Shown: positions 41,980-49,984 of the stretch, in pieces
Layout: each line of letters starts with the position of its first letter
Position numbering within the stretch: the stretch's first letter is position 1
NCBI RefSeq assembly: GCF_014648815.1
Contig: NZ_BMRV01000014.1
Span: forward strand, 62,001-126,000
Source: Streptomyces flaveolus
Lineage (GTDB): Bacteria > Actinomycetota > Actinomycetes > Streptomycetales > Streptomycetaceae
Direction: 5' to 3'
DNA: 64,000 bases
The notes under the pieces: generated by a model
The model's database searches: none
Seen by the model: the letters and a program-made list of their open reading frames with translations, nothing else
Told to the model about the DNA's origin: nothing
Position numbers and translations under genes: made by a program

Positions 41980-41981
41980 AC

Positions 41982-42010
41982 TTGTTGGGGGCGTGGTGCT
42001 CTGCCAGGAT
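41982..42010 (+). promoter_or_regulatory. Promoter of the polyamine operon
   Basis: TTGTTG (41982-41987) and CAGGAT (42005-42010) are 17 bases apart. The leader to ATG 42116 is about 100 bases. Confidence 0.55.
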
Positions 42011-42115
42011 CGGCACTCACATCGAGCCTGAGCCACGCCGGCCCCGTCATGGGGACTCCCGTCGCGGGCCTTCCTGACGCGAGGACCTGTCGCGGGGACA
42101 TCGAGGAGAGCCGAC

Positions 42116-43651
42116 ATGCACAACCCGGGCAATGCCACCCCGGACCGATTCCCGGCCCAGCAGCGCTTTTCGGACGGCGCGCAGTACATCGCGGGCCGCC
42201 TGACGAAGGGCACCTCCGGCCGCACGCACACGGTCGTCGACCCGGCGACCGGCGAGGGCGTCCTCACCTACGAGCTCGCCGGCGCGGACGACGTCGACGC
42301 GGCCGTGGCCGCCGCGCGGGCGGCGTTCCCCGGCTGGTCCGGCGCCACCCCGGGCGAGCGCTCCGACGCCCTGCACCGTTTCGCCGCCGTCCTCGCCGAG
42401 CGCGCCGAGGACTTCGCGCGCGCCGAGTCCCTGCAGTGCGGCAAGCCGCTGAAGCTGACCCGCGAGTTCGACGTGCCGGGCACGGTCGACAACGCGGCCT
42501 TCTTCGCCGGTGCCGCCCGGCATCTCCAGGGGCAGTCGGCCGGCGAGTACTCCGGCGACCACACCTCTTACGTCCGGCGCGAGCCGATCGGTGTCGTCGG
42601 CTCCATCGCGCCCTGGAACTACCCCCTCCAGATGGCCGCCTGGAAGATCCTCCCGGCGATCGCCGCGGGCAACACCGTCGTGCTCAAGCCCGCCGAGATC
42701 ACCCCGCTCACCTCCCTGATGTTCGCCCAGGCGGCGACCGAGGCCGGCATCCCCGACGGCGTGATCAACATCGTGACCGGCACCGGGCAGGAGGCCGGCG
42801 AGCACCTCGTCGGCCATCCCGACGTCGCCATGACCTCCTTCACCGGGTCCACCGCCGTCGGCAAGCGCGTCGCCGAGGTCGCCACCGCCACCGTCAAGCG
42901 CATCCACCTGGAGCTCGGCGGCAAGGCGCCCTTCCTCGTCTTCGACGACGCCGACCTGGACGCCGCCGTCAACGGAGCCGTCGCGGGCGCGCTCATCAAC
43001 ACCGGCCAGGACTGCACGGCCGCCACGCGCGCGTACGTGCAGCGGCCCCTGTACGAGGCGTTCGTGGAGAGGACCGCGGCCCTCATGGACACCGTCCGCG
43101 TCGGCGACCCCTTCGCCCCGGACACCGACCTCGGTCCGCTGGTCAGCCACGTCCAGCGGGACCGCGTCGCCGGCTTCGTCGACCGGGCGCGCTCCTACGC
43201 GCGCGTGGTGACCGGCGGCGAGGCCCCGCAGGGCGAGCTCAAGGACGGCGCCTACTACCGGCCCACGCTCATCGCCGACGCCACGCAGGACAGCGAGGCC
43301 GTCCAGTGCGAGATCTTCGGGCCGGTCCTCGTCGTCCTGCCCTTCGACAGCGACGAGGAGGGCATCCGGCTGGCCAACGACACGCCGTACGGGCTGGCCG
43401 CCTCCGCCTGGAGCCGGGACGTGTACCGCGCGAACCGCGCCACCCGCGAGATCAAGGCGGGCTGTGTGTGGATCAACGACCACATCCCGATCATCAGCGA
43501 GATGCCCCACGGCGGGTACAAGGCGTCCGGCTTCGGCAAGGACATGTCCGCCTACTCCTTCGAGGAGTACACGCAGGTCAAGCACGTCATGTTCGACAAC
43601 ACCGCGGTGGTCCGCAAGGACTGGCACCGCACCGTCTTCGGGGACCGATAG
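42116..43651 (+). CDS. Aldehyde dehydrogenase, probable gamma-aminobutyraldehyde dehydrogenase
   Basis: The 511-aa enzyme has catalytic Cys300 (I-N-T-G-Q-D-C-T-A-A-T-R) and Glu266 (L-E-L-G-G-K-A-P). G-Q-D-C-T-A again points to gamma-aminobutyraldehyde (PatD/PuuC type) dehydrogenase. It heads the polyamine operon (ALDH-potD-potA-potB-potC-oxidase), so it likely oxidises aldehydes from imported putrescine. GAGGAGAG precedes the ATG. It resembles the enzyme at 35156, with a longer N-terminus. Confidence 0.9.
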   Translation: MHNPGNATPDRFPAQQRFSDGAQYIAGRLTKGTSGRTHTVVDPATGEGVLTYELAGADDVDAAVAAARAAFPGWSGATPGERSDALHRFAAVLAERAEDFARAESLQCGKPLKLTREFDVPGTVDNAAFFAGAARHLQGQSAGEYSGDHTSYVRREPIGVVGSIAPWNYPLQMAAWKILPAIAAGNTVVLKPAEITPLTSLMFAQAATEAGIPDGVINIVTGTGQEAGEHLVGHPDVAMTSFTGSTAVGKRVAEVATATVKRIHLELGGKAPFLVFDDADLDAAVNGAVAGALINTGQDCTAATRAYVQRPLYEAFVERTAALMDTVRVGDPFAPDTDLGPLVSHVQRDRVAGFVDRARSYARVVTGGEAPQGELKDGAYYRPTLIADATQDSEAVQCEIFGPVLVVLPFDSDEEGIRLANDTPYGLAASAWSRDVYRANRATREIKAGCVWINDHIPIISEMPHGGYKASGFGKDMSAYSFEEYTQVKHVMFDNTAVVRKDWHRTVFGDR

Positions 43652-43706
43652 CCATCACGCCAGGCCGCCGACCACGGCCGACCCACCCGAAAGGGCCATC
43701 ACGCGC

Positions 43707-44954
43707 ATGGAGCAGTACGAGCCCGACCGCCTGTCCCCGGCCCAAGTGGCCGCCATGCGGCGCAGTTTCACCAACGGCAGGGCCGCCCTCACCCGCCGCT
43801 CGCTGCTGCGGGCCTCCGCGGGCGGCGCGCTCGCGGTCGGCGGCCTCGGGGCGCTGAGCGCCTGCGGCATCCCCGCGGCCGGCAAGACCGAGGGCGGCGT
43901 GTCCTCCGAGGACCGGTCGAAGGAGGAGAAGGAGATCTCCTTCTCCAACTGGACCGAGTACATGGACGTCGACGACAGCGGCAACCGGCACCCGACGCTG
44001 GACGCGTTCACCCGGCGGACCGGCATCAAGGTCAAGTACACCGAGGACATCAACGACAACAACGAGTTCTTCGGCAAGATCCAGCCGCAGCTCGCCGCGG
44101 GCCAGGAGACCGGCCGCGACATCGTCGTCCTCACCGACTGGCTGGCCGCGCGGATGATCCGCCTCGGGTGGGTCCAGAAGCTGGACCCGTCCAATCTGCC
44201 GCACGCCTTCGCCAACCTGTCCCCGCAGTTCCGCGACCCGGACTGGGACCCGGGCCGCGCCTACTCGTACCCCTGGCAGGGCATCTCGACGGTCATCGCC
44301 TACAACAAGAAGGCGCTGGACGGCATCGAGGTCACGTCGGTCTCCGACCTGCTCGACAACCCGAAGCTCAAGGGCCGCGTCGGCTTCCTCACCGAGATGC
44401 GCGACTCCGTCGGCATGACGCTGCTCGACATGGGCAAGGACCCGGCCCGCTTCTCCGACGACGACTACGACGCGGCGATCGCCCGCCTCCAGAAGGGCGT
44501 CGACAGCGGCCAGATACGCCGCTTCACCGGCAACGACTACACGTCCGACCTCACCAAGGGCGACTTCGCGGCCTGTCTGGCCTGGGCCGGTGACGTGGTC
44601 CAGCTCAAGGCGGACAGCCCGGACGTCGACTTCCTCATCCCGGACAGCGGATACATCACGTCCAGCGACAGCATGCTGATCCCCAACAAGGCCCGGCACA
44701 AGACCAACGCCGAGCGGCTCATCGACTACTACTACGAGCCGGGTCCGGCCGCGCAGCTCGCCGCCTACATCAACTACGTCTGTCCCGTGGACGGCGTGAA
44801 GGGCGAGCTCGCGAAGATCGACGAGGACGCGGCGAACAACCCGCTGATCATTCCCGACAAGGCCATGCAGGCCAGGTCCCACGCCTTCCGCTCCCTGAGC
44901 GCGAAGGAAGAGACGGCCTACGAAGAAAAGTTCGCGAAGCTCACTGGGGCGTGA
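43707..44954 (+). CDS. potD: Polyamine ABC transporter, substrate-binding Tat lipoprotein
   Basis: The 415-aa protein has a twin-arginine signal (L-T-R-R-S-L-L-R-A) and lipobox L-S-A-C, predicting Tat export and lipid anchoring. The PotD-class features S-N-W-T-E-Y-M-D near 70, D-I-N-D-N-N-E-F-F-G-K near 112 and R-R-F-T-G-N-D-Y near 272 match the orphan at 36755. It binds spermidine or putrescine. The stop overlaps potA as GTGA. The start chosen gives MEQYEPDRLSPAQV. Confidence 0.92.
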   Translation: MEQYEPDRLSPAQVAAMRRSFTNGRAALTRRSLLRASAGGALAVGGLGALSACGIPAAGKTEGGVSSEDRSKEEKEISFSNWTEYMDVDDSGNRHPTLDAFTRRTGIKVKYTEDINDNNEFFGKIQPQLAAGQETGRDIVVLTDWLAARMIRLGWVQKLDPSNLPHAFANLSPQFRDPDWDPGRAYSYPWQGISTVIAYNKKALDGIEVTSVSDLLDNPKLKGRVGFLTEMRDSVGMTLLDMGKDPARFSDDDYDAAIARLQKGVDSGQIRRFTGNDYTSDLTKGDFAACLAWAGDVVQLKADSPDVDFLIPDSGYITSSDSMLIPNKARHKTNAERLIDYYYEPGPAAQLAAYINYVCPVDGVKGELAKIDEDAANNPLIIPDKAMQARSHAFRSLSAKEETAYEEKFAKLTGA

Positions 44955-46120
44955 CGACGATGAAGACGACGACAGACGCGACGGACCGCGGCGGCGACGT
45001 CCGCCTCTCCGGCATCAGCAAGACCTACGGCTCCTTCACCGCCGTGCACCCGCTCGACCTGACCGTGCCGCAGGGCTCCTTCTTCGCCCTGCTCGGCGCC
45101 TCCGGCTGCGGCAAGACCACGACCCTGCGCATGATCGCCGGACTGGAGGAGCCCAGCAGCGGCACCGTCCACCTCGGCGACCAGGACGTGACCGTGCTCC
45201 CACCGTACAAACGGCCGGTCAACACGGTCTTCCAGTCCTACGCCCTCTTCCCGCACCTCGACATCTTCGAGAACGTCGCCTTCGGCCTGCGCCGGCGCGG
45301 CATCAAGAGCGTGAAGAAGCAGGTCGAGGAGATGCTCGACCTCGTCCAGCTCGGCGAGCAGGCCCGCAAGAAGCCGCACCAGCTCTCCGGCGGCCAGCAG
45401 CAGCGCGTCGCGGTCGCCCGCGCCCTGATCAACCACCCCAAGGTGCTGCTCCTCGACGAGCCGCTCGGCGCCCTCGACCTCAAGCTGCGCCGCCAGATGC
45501 AGCTGGAGCTCAAGCGCATCCAGACCGAGGTCGGCATCACCTTCGTGCACGTCACGCACGACCAGGAGGAGGCCATGACGATGGCCGACCAGGTCGCCGT
45601 GATGAACGGCGGCCGCGTCGAGCAACTGGGCGCCCCCGCCGACCTGTACGAGAACCCGCGGACCACCTTCGTCGCCAACTTCCTCGGCACCTCCAACCTC
45701 ATCGAGGCCGAGGTCGTCTCCACCAGCGGCGACGACATCGCGGTGAAGGCGGCCGGCGACAAGCTGGTCCTGCCCGGCGCCCGATGTTCCGCGCCGGCCC
45801 AGGCGGGCGGCAAGGTCCTGGTCGGCGTGCGCCCGGAGAAGATCAGCCTCACGCACGCGGACGACGCCGGTTCCCTTCCCGAGGGCCGCAACCGCATCAC
45901 GGGCAAGATCGTCAACACCAGCTTCATCGGCGTCTCCACGCAGTACGTCGTCGACTGCGCGGCCTGTCCCGAGTTCGAGGTCTACGTCCAGAACATCGAC
46001 CGCGACGCCCGGCTCGCCCCCGGCGCCGACGTCGTCCTGCACTGGAACCCGGCACACACCTTCGGCCTGGACGCTTCCCAGGACATCGACGCCGGTGTGG
46101 CCGAGGGGGAGGCCGCCTGA
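44951..46120 (+). CDS. potA: Polyamine ABC transporter, ATP-binding protein
   Basis: The 389-aa ATPase has Walker A G-A-S-G-C-G-K-T (about residue 49), signature L-S-G-G-Q-Q-Q-R (about 145), Walker B L-L-L-L-D-E-P and a C-terminal TOBE domain (about 290-370), as in PotA. It powers import. GTG start overlapping potD. An internal Cys pair in the TOBE region (C-A-A-C) is unusual but probably neutral. Confidence 0.94.
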   Translation: MTTMKTTTDATDRGGDVRLSGISKTYGSFTAVHPLDLTVPQGSFFALLGASGCGKTTTLRMIAGLEEPSSGTVHLGDQDVTVLPPYKRPVNTVFQSYALFPHLDIFENVAFGLRRRGIKSVKKQVEEMLDLVQLGEQARKKPHQLSGGQQQRVAVARALINHPKVLLLDEPLGALDLKLRRQMQLELKRIQTEVGITFVHVTHDQEEAMTMADQVAVMNGGRVEQLGAPADLYENPRTTFVANFLGTSNLIEAEVVSTSGDDIAVKAAGDKLVLPGARCSAPAQAGGKVLVGVRPEKISLTHADDAGSLPEGRNRITGKIVNTSFIGVSTQYVVDCAACPEFEVYVQNIDRDARLAPGADVVLHWNPAHTFGLDASQDIDAGVAEGEAA

Positions 46121-47049
46121 TGTCCACCCTCACCGAGGCGCCACCGCCGCTGTCCCCGGCCGCACCGGCGAAGAAGCCCCCGCGCAAGCGGGGCCGCCTC
46201 ACCCCGTACTGGCTGCTGCTCCCCGGCATCCTCTGGCTGGTCGTCTTCTTCGCCGCGCCGATGATCTACCAGGCCTCCACCTCCGTGCAGACGGGCTCGC
46301 TGGAGGAGGGCTACAAGGTCACCTGGCACTTCGCCACCTACTGGGACGCGCTGTCCGAGTACTGGCCGCAGTTCCTGCGCTCGGTCGCCTACGCCGCCTC
46401 CGCGACCGTGCTGTGCCTGCTGCTCGGCTACCCGCTCGCCTACCTGATCGCGTTCCGGGCGGGCCGCTGGCGCAACCTGATCATGATCCTGGTGATCGCG
46501 CCGTTCTTCACCAGCTTCCTGATCCGCACCCTGGCCTGGAAGACGATCCTGGCGGACGGCGGACCCGTCGTCGGGGCGCTGAACACCCTGCACGTCCTGG
46601 ACGTCACCAGCTGGCTCGGCTGGACGGCCGGCGACCGCGTGCTGGCCACCCCGCTCGCGGTGGTGTGCGGTCTGACGTACAACTTCCTGCCGTTCATGAT
46701 CCTCCCGCTGTACACGTCGCTCGAGCGGATCGACGGCCGGCTGCACGAGGCGGCCGGCGACCTGTACGCGAAGCCGTCCACGGTGTTCCGCAAGGTCACC
46801 TTCCCGCTGTCGATGCCGGGCGTGGTCTCCGGCACGCTGCTGACCTTCATCCCGGCGACCGGCGACTACGTCAACGCCTCCCTGCTGGGCTCGGCCGACA
46901 CCGGAATGATCGGCAACGTGATCCAGTCCCAGTTCCTGCGGGTGCTGGACTATCCGACGGCCGCGGCACTGTCCTTCATCCTCATGGCCGCCATTCTCGC
47001 CATGGTCACCGTCTACATTCGCAAGTCCGGCACGGAGGATCTGGTTTAA
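46120..47049 (+). CDS. potB: Polyamine ABC transporter, permease (PotB class)
   Basis: The 309-aa permease has a Pro/Lys-rich cytoplasmic start, six membrane segments and the EAA-type loop L-H-E-A-A-G-D-L-Y-A-K-P near residue 208. The start overlaps the potA stop (TGATG). Together with PotC it forms the channel. Confidence 0.92.
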   Translation: MSTLTEAPPPLSPAAPAKKPPRKRGRLTPYWLLLPGILWLVVFFAAPMIYQASTSVQTGSLEEGYKVTWHFATYWDALSEYWPQFLRSVAYAASATVLCLLLGYPLAYLIAFRAGRWRNLIMILVIAPFFTSFLIRTLAWKTILADGGPVVGALNTLHVLDVTSWLGWTAGDRVLATPLAVVCGLTYNFLPFMILPLYTSLERIDGRLHEAAGDLYAKPSTVFRKVTFPLSMPGVVSGTLLTFIPATGDYVNASLLGSADTGMIGNVIQSQFLRVLDYPTAAALSFILMAAILAMVTVYIRKSGTEDLV

Positions 47050-47850
47050 ATGGCCTTCGTCAACTGGTTCAAGCGCAATCTGGTCGTGATCGCCGGACTG
47101 CTGACGCTCGCTTATCTCCTGCTGCCCAACGTCATCGTCACGGTGTTCTCGTTCAACAAACCGAACGGGCGCTTCAACTACGAATGGCAGCAGTTCTCCA
47201 CGGACGCCTGGAAGGACCCGTGCGGGGTCGCCGGGCTGTGCGGTTCGCTGTCGCTCAGCCTCCAGATCGCCTTCTGGGCGACGCTCGGCGCCACCGCCCT
47301 CGGCACGGCGATCTCCTTCGCGCTGGTCCGCTACCGCTTCCGGGCGCGCGGCGCGATCAACTCGCTGATCTTCCTGCCGATGGCGATGCCCGAGGTCGTG
47401 ATGGCCGCCTCGCTGCTCACCCTGTTCCTCAACATGGGTGCCCGACTGGGCTTCTGGACGATCCTCATCGCCCACATCATGTTCTGCCTCAGCTTCGTGG
47501 TGACGGCCGTCAAGGCGCGCGTGATGTCGATGGACCCGCGACTGGAGCAGGCCGCCCAGGACCTGTACGCCGGTCCCTTCCAGACCTTCGTCCGGGTCAC
47601 GCTGCCCATCGCCGCACCCGGAATCGCCGCCGGCGCGCTGCTCGCCTTCGCGCTCTCCTTCGACGATTTCATCATCACCAATTTCAACGCGGGTTCCACC
47701 GTCACCTTCCCCATGTTCGTGTGGGGATCGGCGCAGCGCGGAACGCCCGTTCAGATCAACGTCGTCGGTACGGCCATGTTCGTCGTCGCCGTACTGTTCG
47801 TCCTGGCCTCCATGGTCCTCGGCAACCGCCGAAACCGCCGCAAGGCATAA
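47050..47850 (+). CDS. potC: Polyamine ABC transporter, permease (PotC class)
   Basis: The 266-aa permease has six membrane segments and the EAA loop R-L-E-Q-A-A-Q-D-L-Y-A-G-P near residue 165. The ATG directly abuts the potB TAA, so it is coupled. Its order after potA and potB is typical for the operon. Confidence 0.92.
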   Translation: MAFVNWFKRNLVVIAGLLTLAYLLLPNVIVTVFSFNKPNGRFNYEWQQFSTDAWKDPCGVAGLCGSLSLSLQIAFWATLGATALGTAISFALVRYRFRARGAINSLIFLPMAMPEVVMAASLLTLFLNMGARLGFWTILIAHIMFCLSFVVTAVKARVMSMDPRLEQAAQDLYAGPFQTFVRVTLPIAAPGIAAGALLAFALSFDDFIITNFNAGSTVTFPMFVWGSAQRGTPVQINVVGTAMFVVAVLFVLASMVLGNRRNRRKA

Positions 47851-47883
47851 AGCGCATCAGTGCATTCGTAGGGAGTTGAAATC

Positions 47884-49311
47884 ATGGCCCCGAGCGCCAT
47901 GAGCCGCAGCAACGACTGGACGACATCACTCTCCGACGCCCAGCCGGTCCCGTACTGGCTGGACGACCCCGGCCGCCCCCGCCCCGAGGCCGCCCTCACC
48001 GGCCCCGAGACCTGCGACCTGCTGGTCGTCGGCGGCGGCTACAGCGGACTGTGGACCGCGCTGATCGCCAAGGAGCGCGACCCGCAGCGGGACGTGGTGC
48101 TGCTGGAGGGCCGCGAGGTGGGCTGGGCCGCCTCCGGCCGCAACGGCGGCTTCTGCGCGGCCTCCCTCACGCACGGGCTGTCCAACGGCCTCACCCGCTG
48201 GCCCGGCGAGATCCACAAGCTGGAGGAGCTGGGCGCGCGCAACCTCGACGCGATCGAGGCCGCGGTGACCCGGCACTCCCTCGACTGCGACTTCGAACGC
48301 ACCGGCGAGATCGACGTCGCGACCGAGGAGTACCAGGCCCGCGAGCTGTCGGACTGGTACGAGGAGATCCGGTCCAAGGGCCTCGCCGAGGGCGTCGAGT
48401 ACCTGGACGCCGAGGCCGTGCGGGAGCAGGTCGACTCGCCCACCTTCCGGGCGGGCCTGTACGACCGCCGGGGCGTGGCCATGGTCAACCCCGCCAGGCT
48501 CGCCTGGGGCCTCAAGCGGGCCTGCCTCGGCCTCGGCGTCCGCGTCTACGAGCACACCCCGGCGCTCACCCTGCGGCCGTACGGGGCCGGCATGGCCGTA
48601 CGCACCCCGTACGGCGGAGTCCGCGCCCGCACGGTCGCGCTCGGCACCAACATCTTCCCGAACCTGGTCAGGCGGGTGCGCTCGTACACCGTCCCGGTCT
48701 ACGACTACGCCCTGATGACCGAGCCGCTCACCGACGCGCAACTGGCCTCGATCGGCTGGAAGAACCGGCAGGGCCTCGGGGACAGCGCCAACCAGTTCCA
48801 CTACTTCCGGCTGTCCGCCGACAACCGGATCCTGTGGGGCGGCTACGACGCGATCTATCCGTACGGCGGCCGGGTGCGCGCCGAGTACGACGACCGCCCG
48901 GAGACGTACGCCAAGCTCGCCGGGCACTTCTTCACCTGCTTCCCGCAGCTGGAGGGCGTCCGCTTCACGCACGCCTGGGGCGGCGCCATCGACACCTGCT
49001 CGCGCTTCTCGGCGTTCTTCGGCACCGCGCACCGGGGCAGGGTCGCCTACGCGGCCGGGTACACCGGCCTGGGCGTGGGGGCGACCCGGTTCGGTGCCGA
49101 GGTGATGCTCGACCTGCTGGCGGGGGAGCGCACCGAGCGCACCGAACTGGAGATGGTCCGCAGGAAGCCGCTGCCGTTCCCGCCCGAGCCCTTCGCCTGG
49201 ACCGGCATCGCGCTCACCAAGTGGTCGCTGGCCCGCGCGGACGCGCACGGCGGCCGGCGCAACCTGTGGCTGCGGACGATGGACAAGCTGGGTCTGGGCT
49301 TCGACAGCTGA
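47884..49311 (+). CDS. FAD-dependent oxidoreductase, PuuB-like (glutamylputrescine or amine oxidase)
   Basis: The 475-aa flavoprotein has the dinucleotide motif V-V-G-G-G-Y-S-G-L near residue 43 and A-S-G-R-N-G-G-F near 78, the DAO-family pattern for gamma-glutamylputrescine oxidase (PuuB/OrdL type). It likely oxidises a polyamine or its glutamyl derivative to an aldehyde used by the ALDH of this operon. AGGGAG precedes the ATG 33 bases after potC, so it is probably the last operon gene. The amide or free amine as substrate is not settled. Confidence 0.85.
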   Translation: MAPSAMSRSNDWTTSLSDAQPVPYWLDDPGRPRPEAALTGPETCDLLVVGGGYSGLWTALIAKERDPQRDVVLLEGREVGWAASGRNGGFCAASLTHGLSNGLTRWPGEIHKLEELGARNLDAIEAAVTRHSLDCDFERTGEIDVATEEYQARELSDWYEEIRSKGLAEGVEYLDAEAVREQVDSPTFRAGLYDRRGVAMVNPARLAWGLKRACLGLGVRVYEHTPALTLRPYGAGMAVRTPYGGVRARTVALGTNIFPNLVRRVRSYTVPVYDYALMTEPLTDAQLASIGWKNRQGLGDSANQFHYFRLSADNRILWGGYDAIYPYGGRVRAEYDDRPETYAKLAGHFFTCFPQLEGVRFTHAWGGAIDTCSRFSAFFGTAHRGRVAYAAGYTGLGVGATRFGAEVMLDLLAGERTERTELEMVRRKPLPFPPEPFAWTGIALTKWSLARADAHGGRRNLWLRTMDKLGLGFDS

Positions 49312-49346
49312 CCCGGCCGGACCCGGGGTGTGATCCGGTTCACCCC

Positions 49347-49367
49347 AAGGAGTCGCGGCAACCCGCG
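49347..49367 (+). promoter_or_regulatory. AAGGAG followed by 5-bp hairpin
   Basis: AAGGAG (49347-49352) is followed by CGCGG (49354-49358) and CCGCG (49363-49367) around a CAAC loop. This could bring an upstream SD near ATG 49370, an alternative start of the next gene, or terminate the preceding operon. Confidence 0.3.
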
Positions 49368-49381
49368 TAATGCCTGCCCCG

Positions 49382-49433
49382 GACCTCCCTCTCTCTCGTG
49401 ACGCACCCCGCGTCCACGAGAGAGAGGGAGGTC
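49382..49433 (+). promoter_or_regulatory. 19-bp perfect inverted repeat enclosing a Shine-Dalgarno
   Basis: Bases 49382-49400 (GACCTCCCTCTCTCTCGTG) are exactly complementary to 49415-49433. The loop adds ACGC/GCGT, giving about 23 bp with one bulged base. The 3' arm includes GGGAGG (49426-49431), the Shine-Dalgarno of ATG 49439. Confidence 0.8.
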
Positions 49434-49438
49434 TTCAC

Positions 49439-49897
49439 ATGCCTGGTGCGAAGACGGCGGTCGCGTGGCTGGCATCCGTCGCACCGGATCCCGAGTCCTG
49501 CCGGCGGGAGTGGGAGCGCAACCCCCAGGGGATCGTGCTGCTGCCCGCCGGCAAGGCCTGGGACGTGCTCATCCTGCCGAGCCGGCTCGGCTATCCGACG
49601 CTCGACGTGCTCTCCCGCGTCCTGGACCAACCCGGACCCGTGCTCGTCGACTTCGGCGACGCACGCACCGGATTCCTCGTGCCGCCCGGCACCGCCGCCC
49701 GCTGGCTGGGCACCGGCGTCCGGACGGCCGGACCCGGCACCTGGATCGTCGTGCCCTACCCGGGGCGGCCGTCGGCCTCCGGAGTCCGCTGGCTGATCCC
49801 GCCCGACGGGTCCGGCACCCTCACCGATCCCGCGCTCCTCGAACTGGCGATGCACGAGGCGGCGGCGGCTCTCGCGGCGGGAGAGGACGGGCGGTGA
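49439..49897 (+). CDS. 152-aa conserved protein, DNA primase/polymerase-like annotation in relatives
   Basis: The protein (MPGAKTAVAWLASVAPDPE...) has no membrane segment or metal-binding cluster. It is Trp/Pro-rich and contains the recurrent L-L-P-A-G-K-A-W-D-V-L and P-P-G-T-A-A-R-W-L-G-T-G motifs. Homologues in Streptomyces are often called hypothetical or bifunctional primase/polymerase-like (from memory), which I cannot confirm here. The start at 49439 follows GGGAGG by seven bases; an in-frame ATG at 49370 would extend it by 23 residues through the inverted repeat. Confidence 0.7.
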   Translation: MPGAKTAVAWLASVAPDPESCRREWERNPQGIVLLPAGKAWDVLILPSRLGYPTLDVLSRVLDQPGPVLVDFGDARTGFLVPPGTAARWLGTGVRTAGPGTWIVVPYPGRPSASGVRWLIPPDGSGTLTDPALLELAMHEAAAALAAGEDGR

Positions 49898-49922
49898 GCC
49901 GCGCGAGGGGTTGACAACCGAA

Positions 49923-49936
49923 TTGGTCTGGACCAA
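49923..49936. promoter_or_regulatory. DasR-type operator (dre-like) before the chitinase
   Basis: TTGGTCTGGACCAA is a 14-bp near-perfect palindrome matching the dre consensus recalled as ACTGGTCTAGACCACT. It follows a TTGACA (49911-49916) and lies 48 bases before the chitinase GTG. Confidence 0.75.
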
Positions 49937-49984
49937 GTTGGGCGCGCTCCACCCTCCCCATCTCCCCCATGTCCGGAGGCACTT

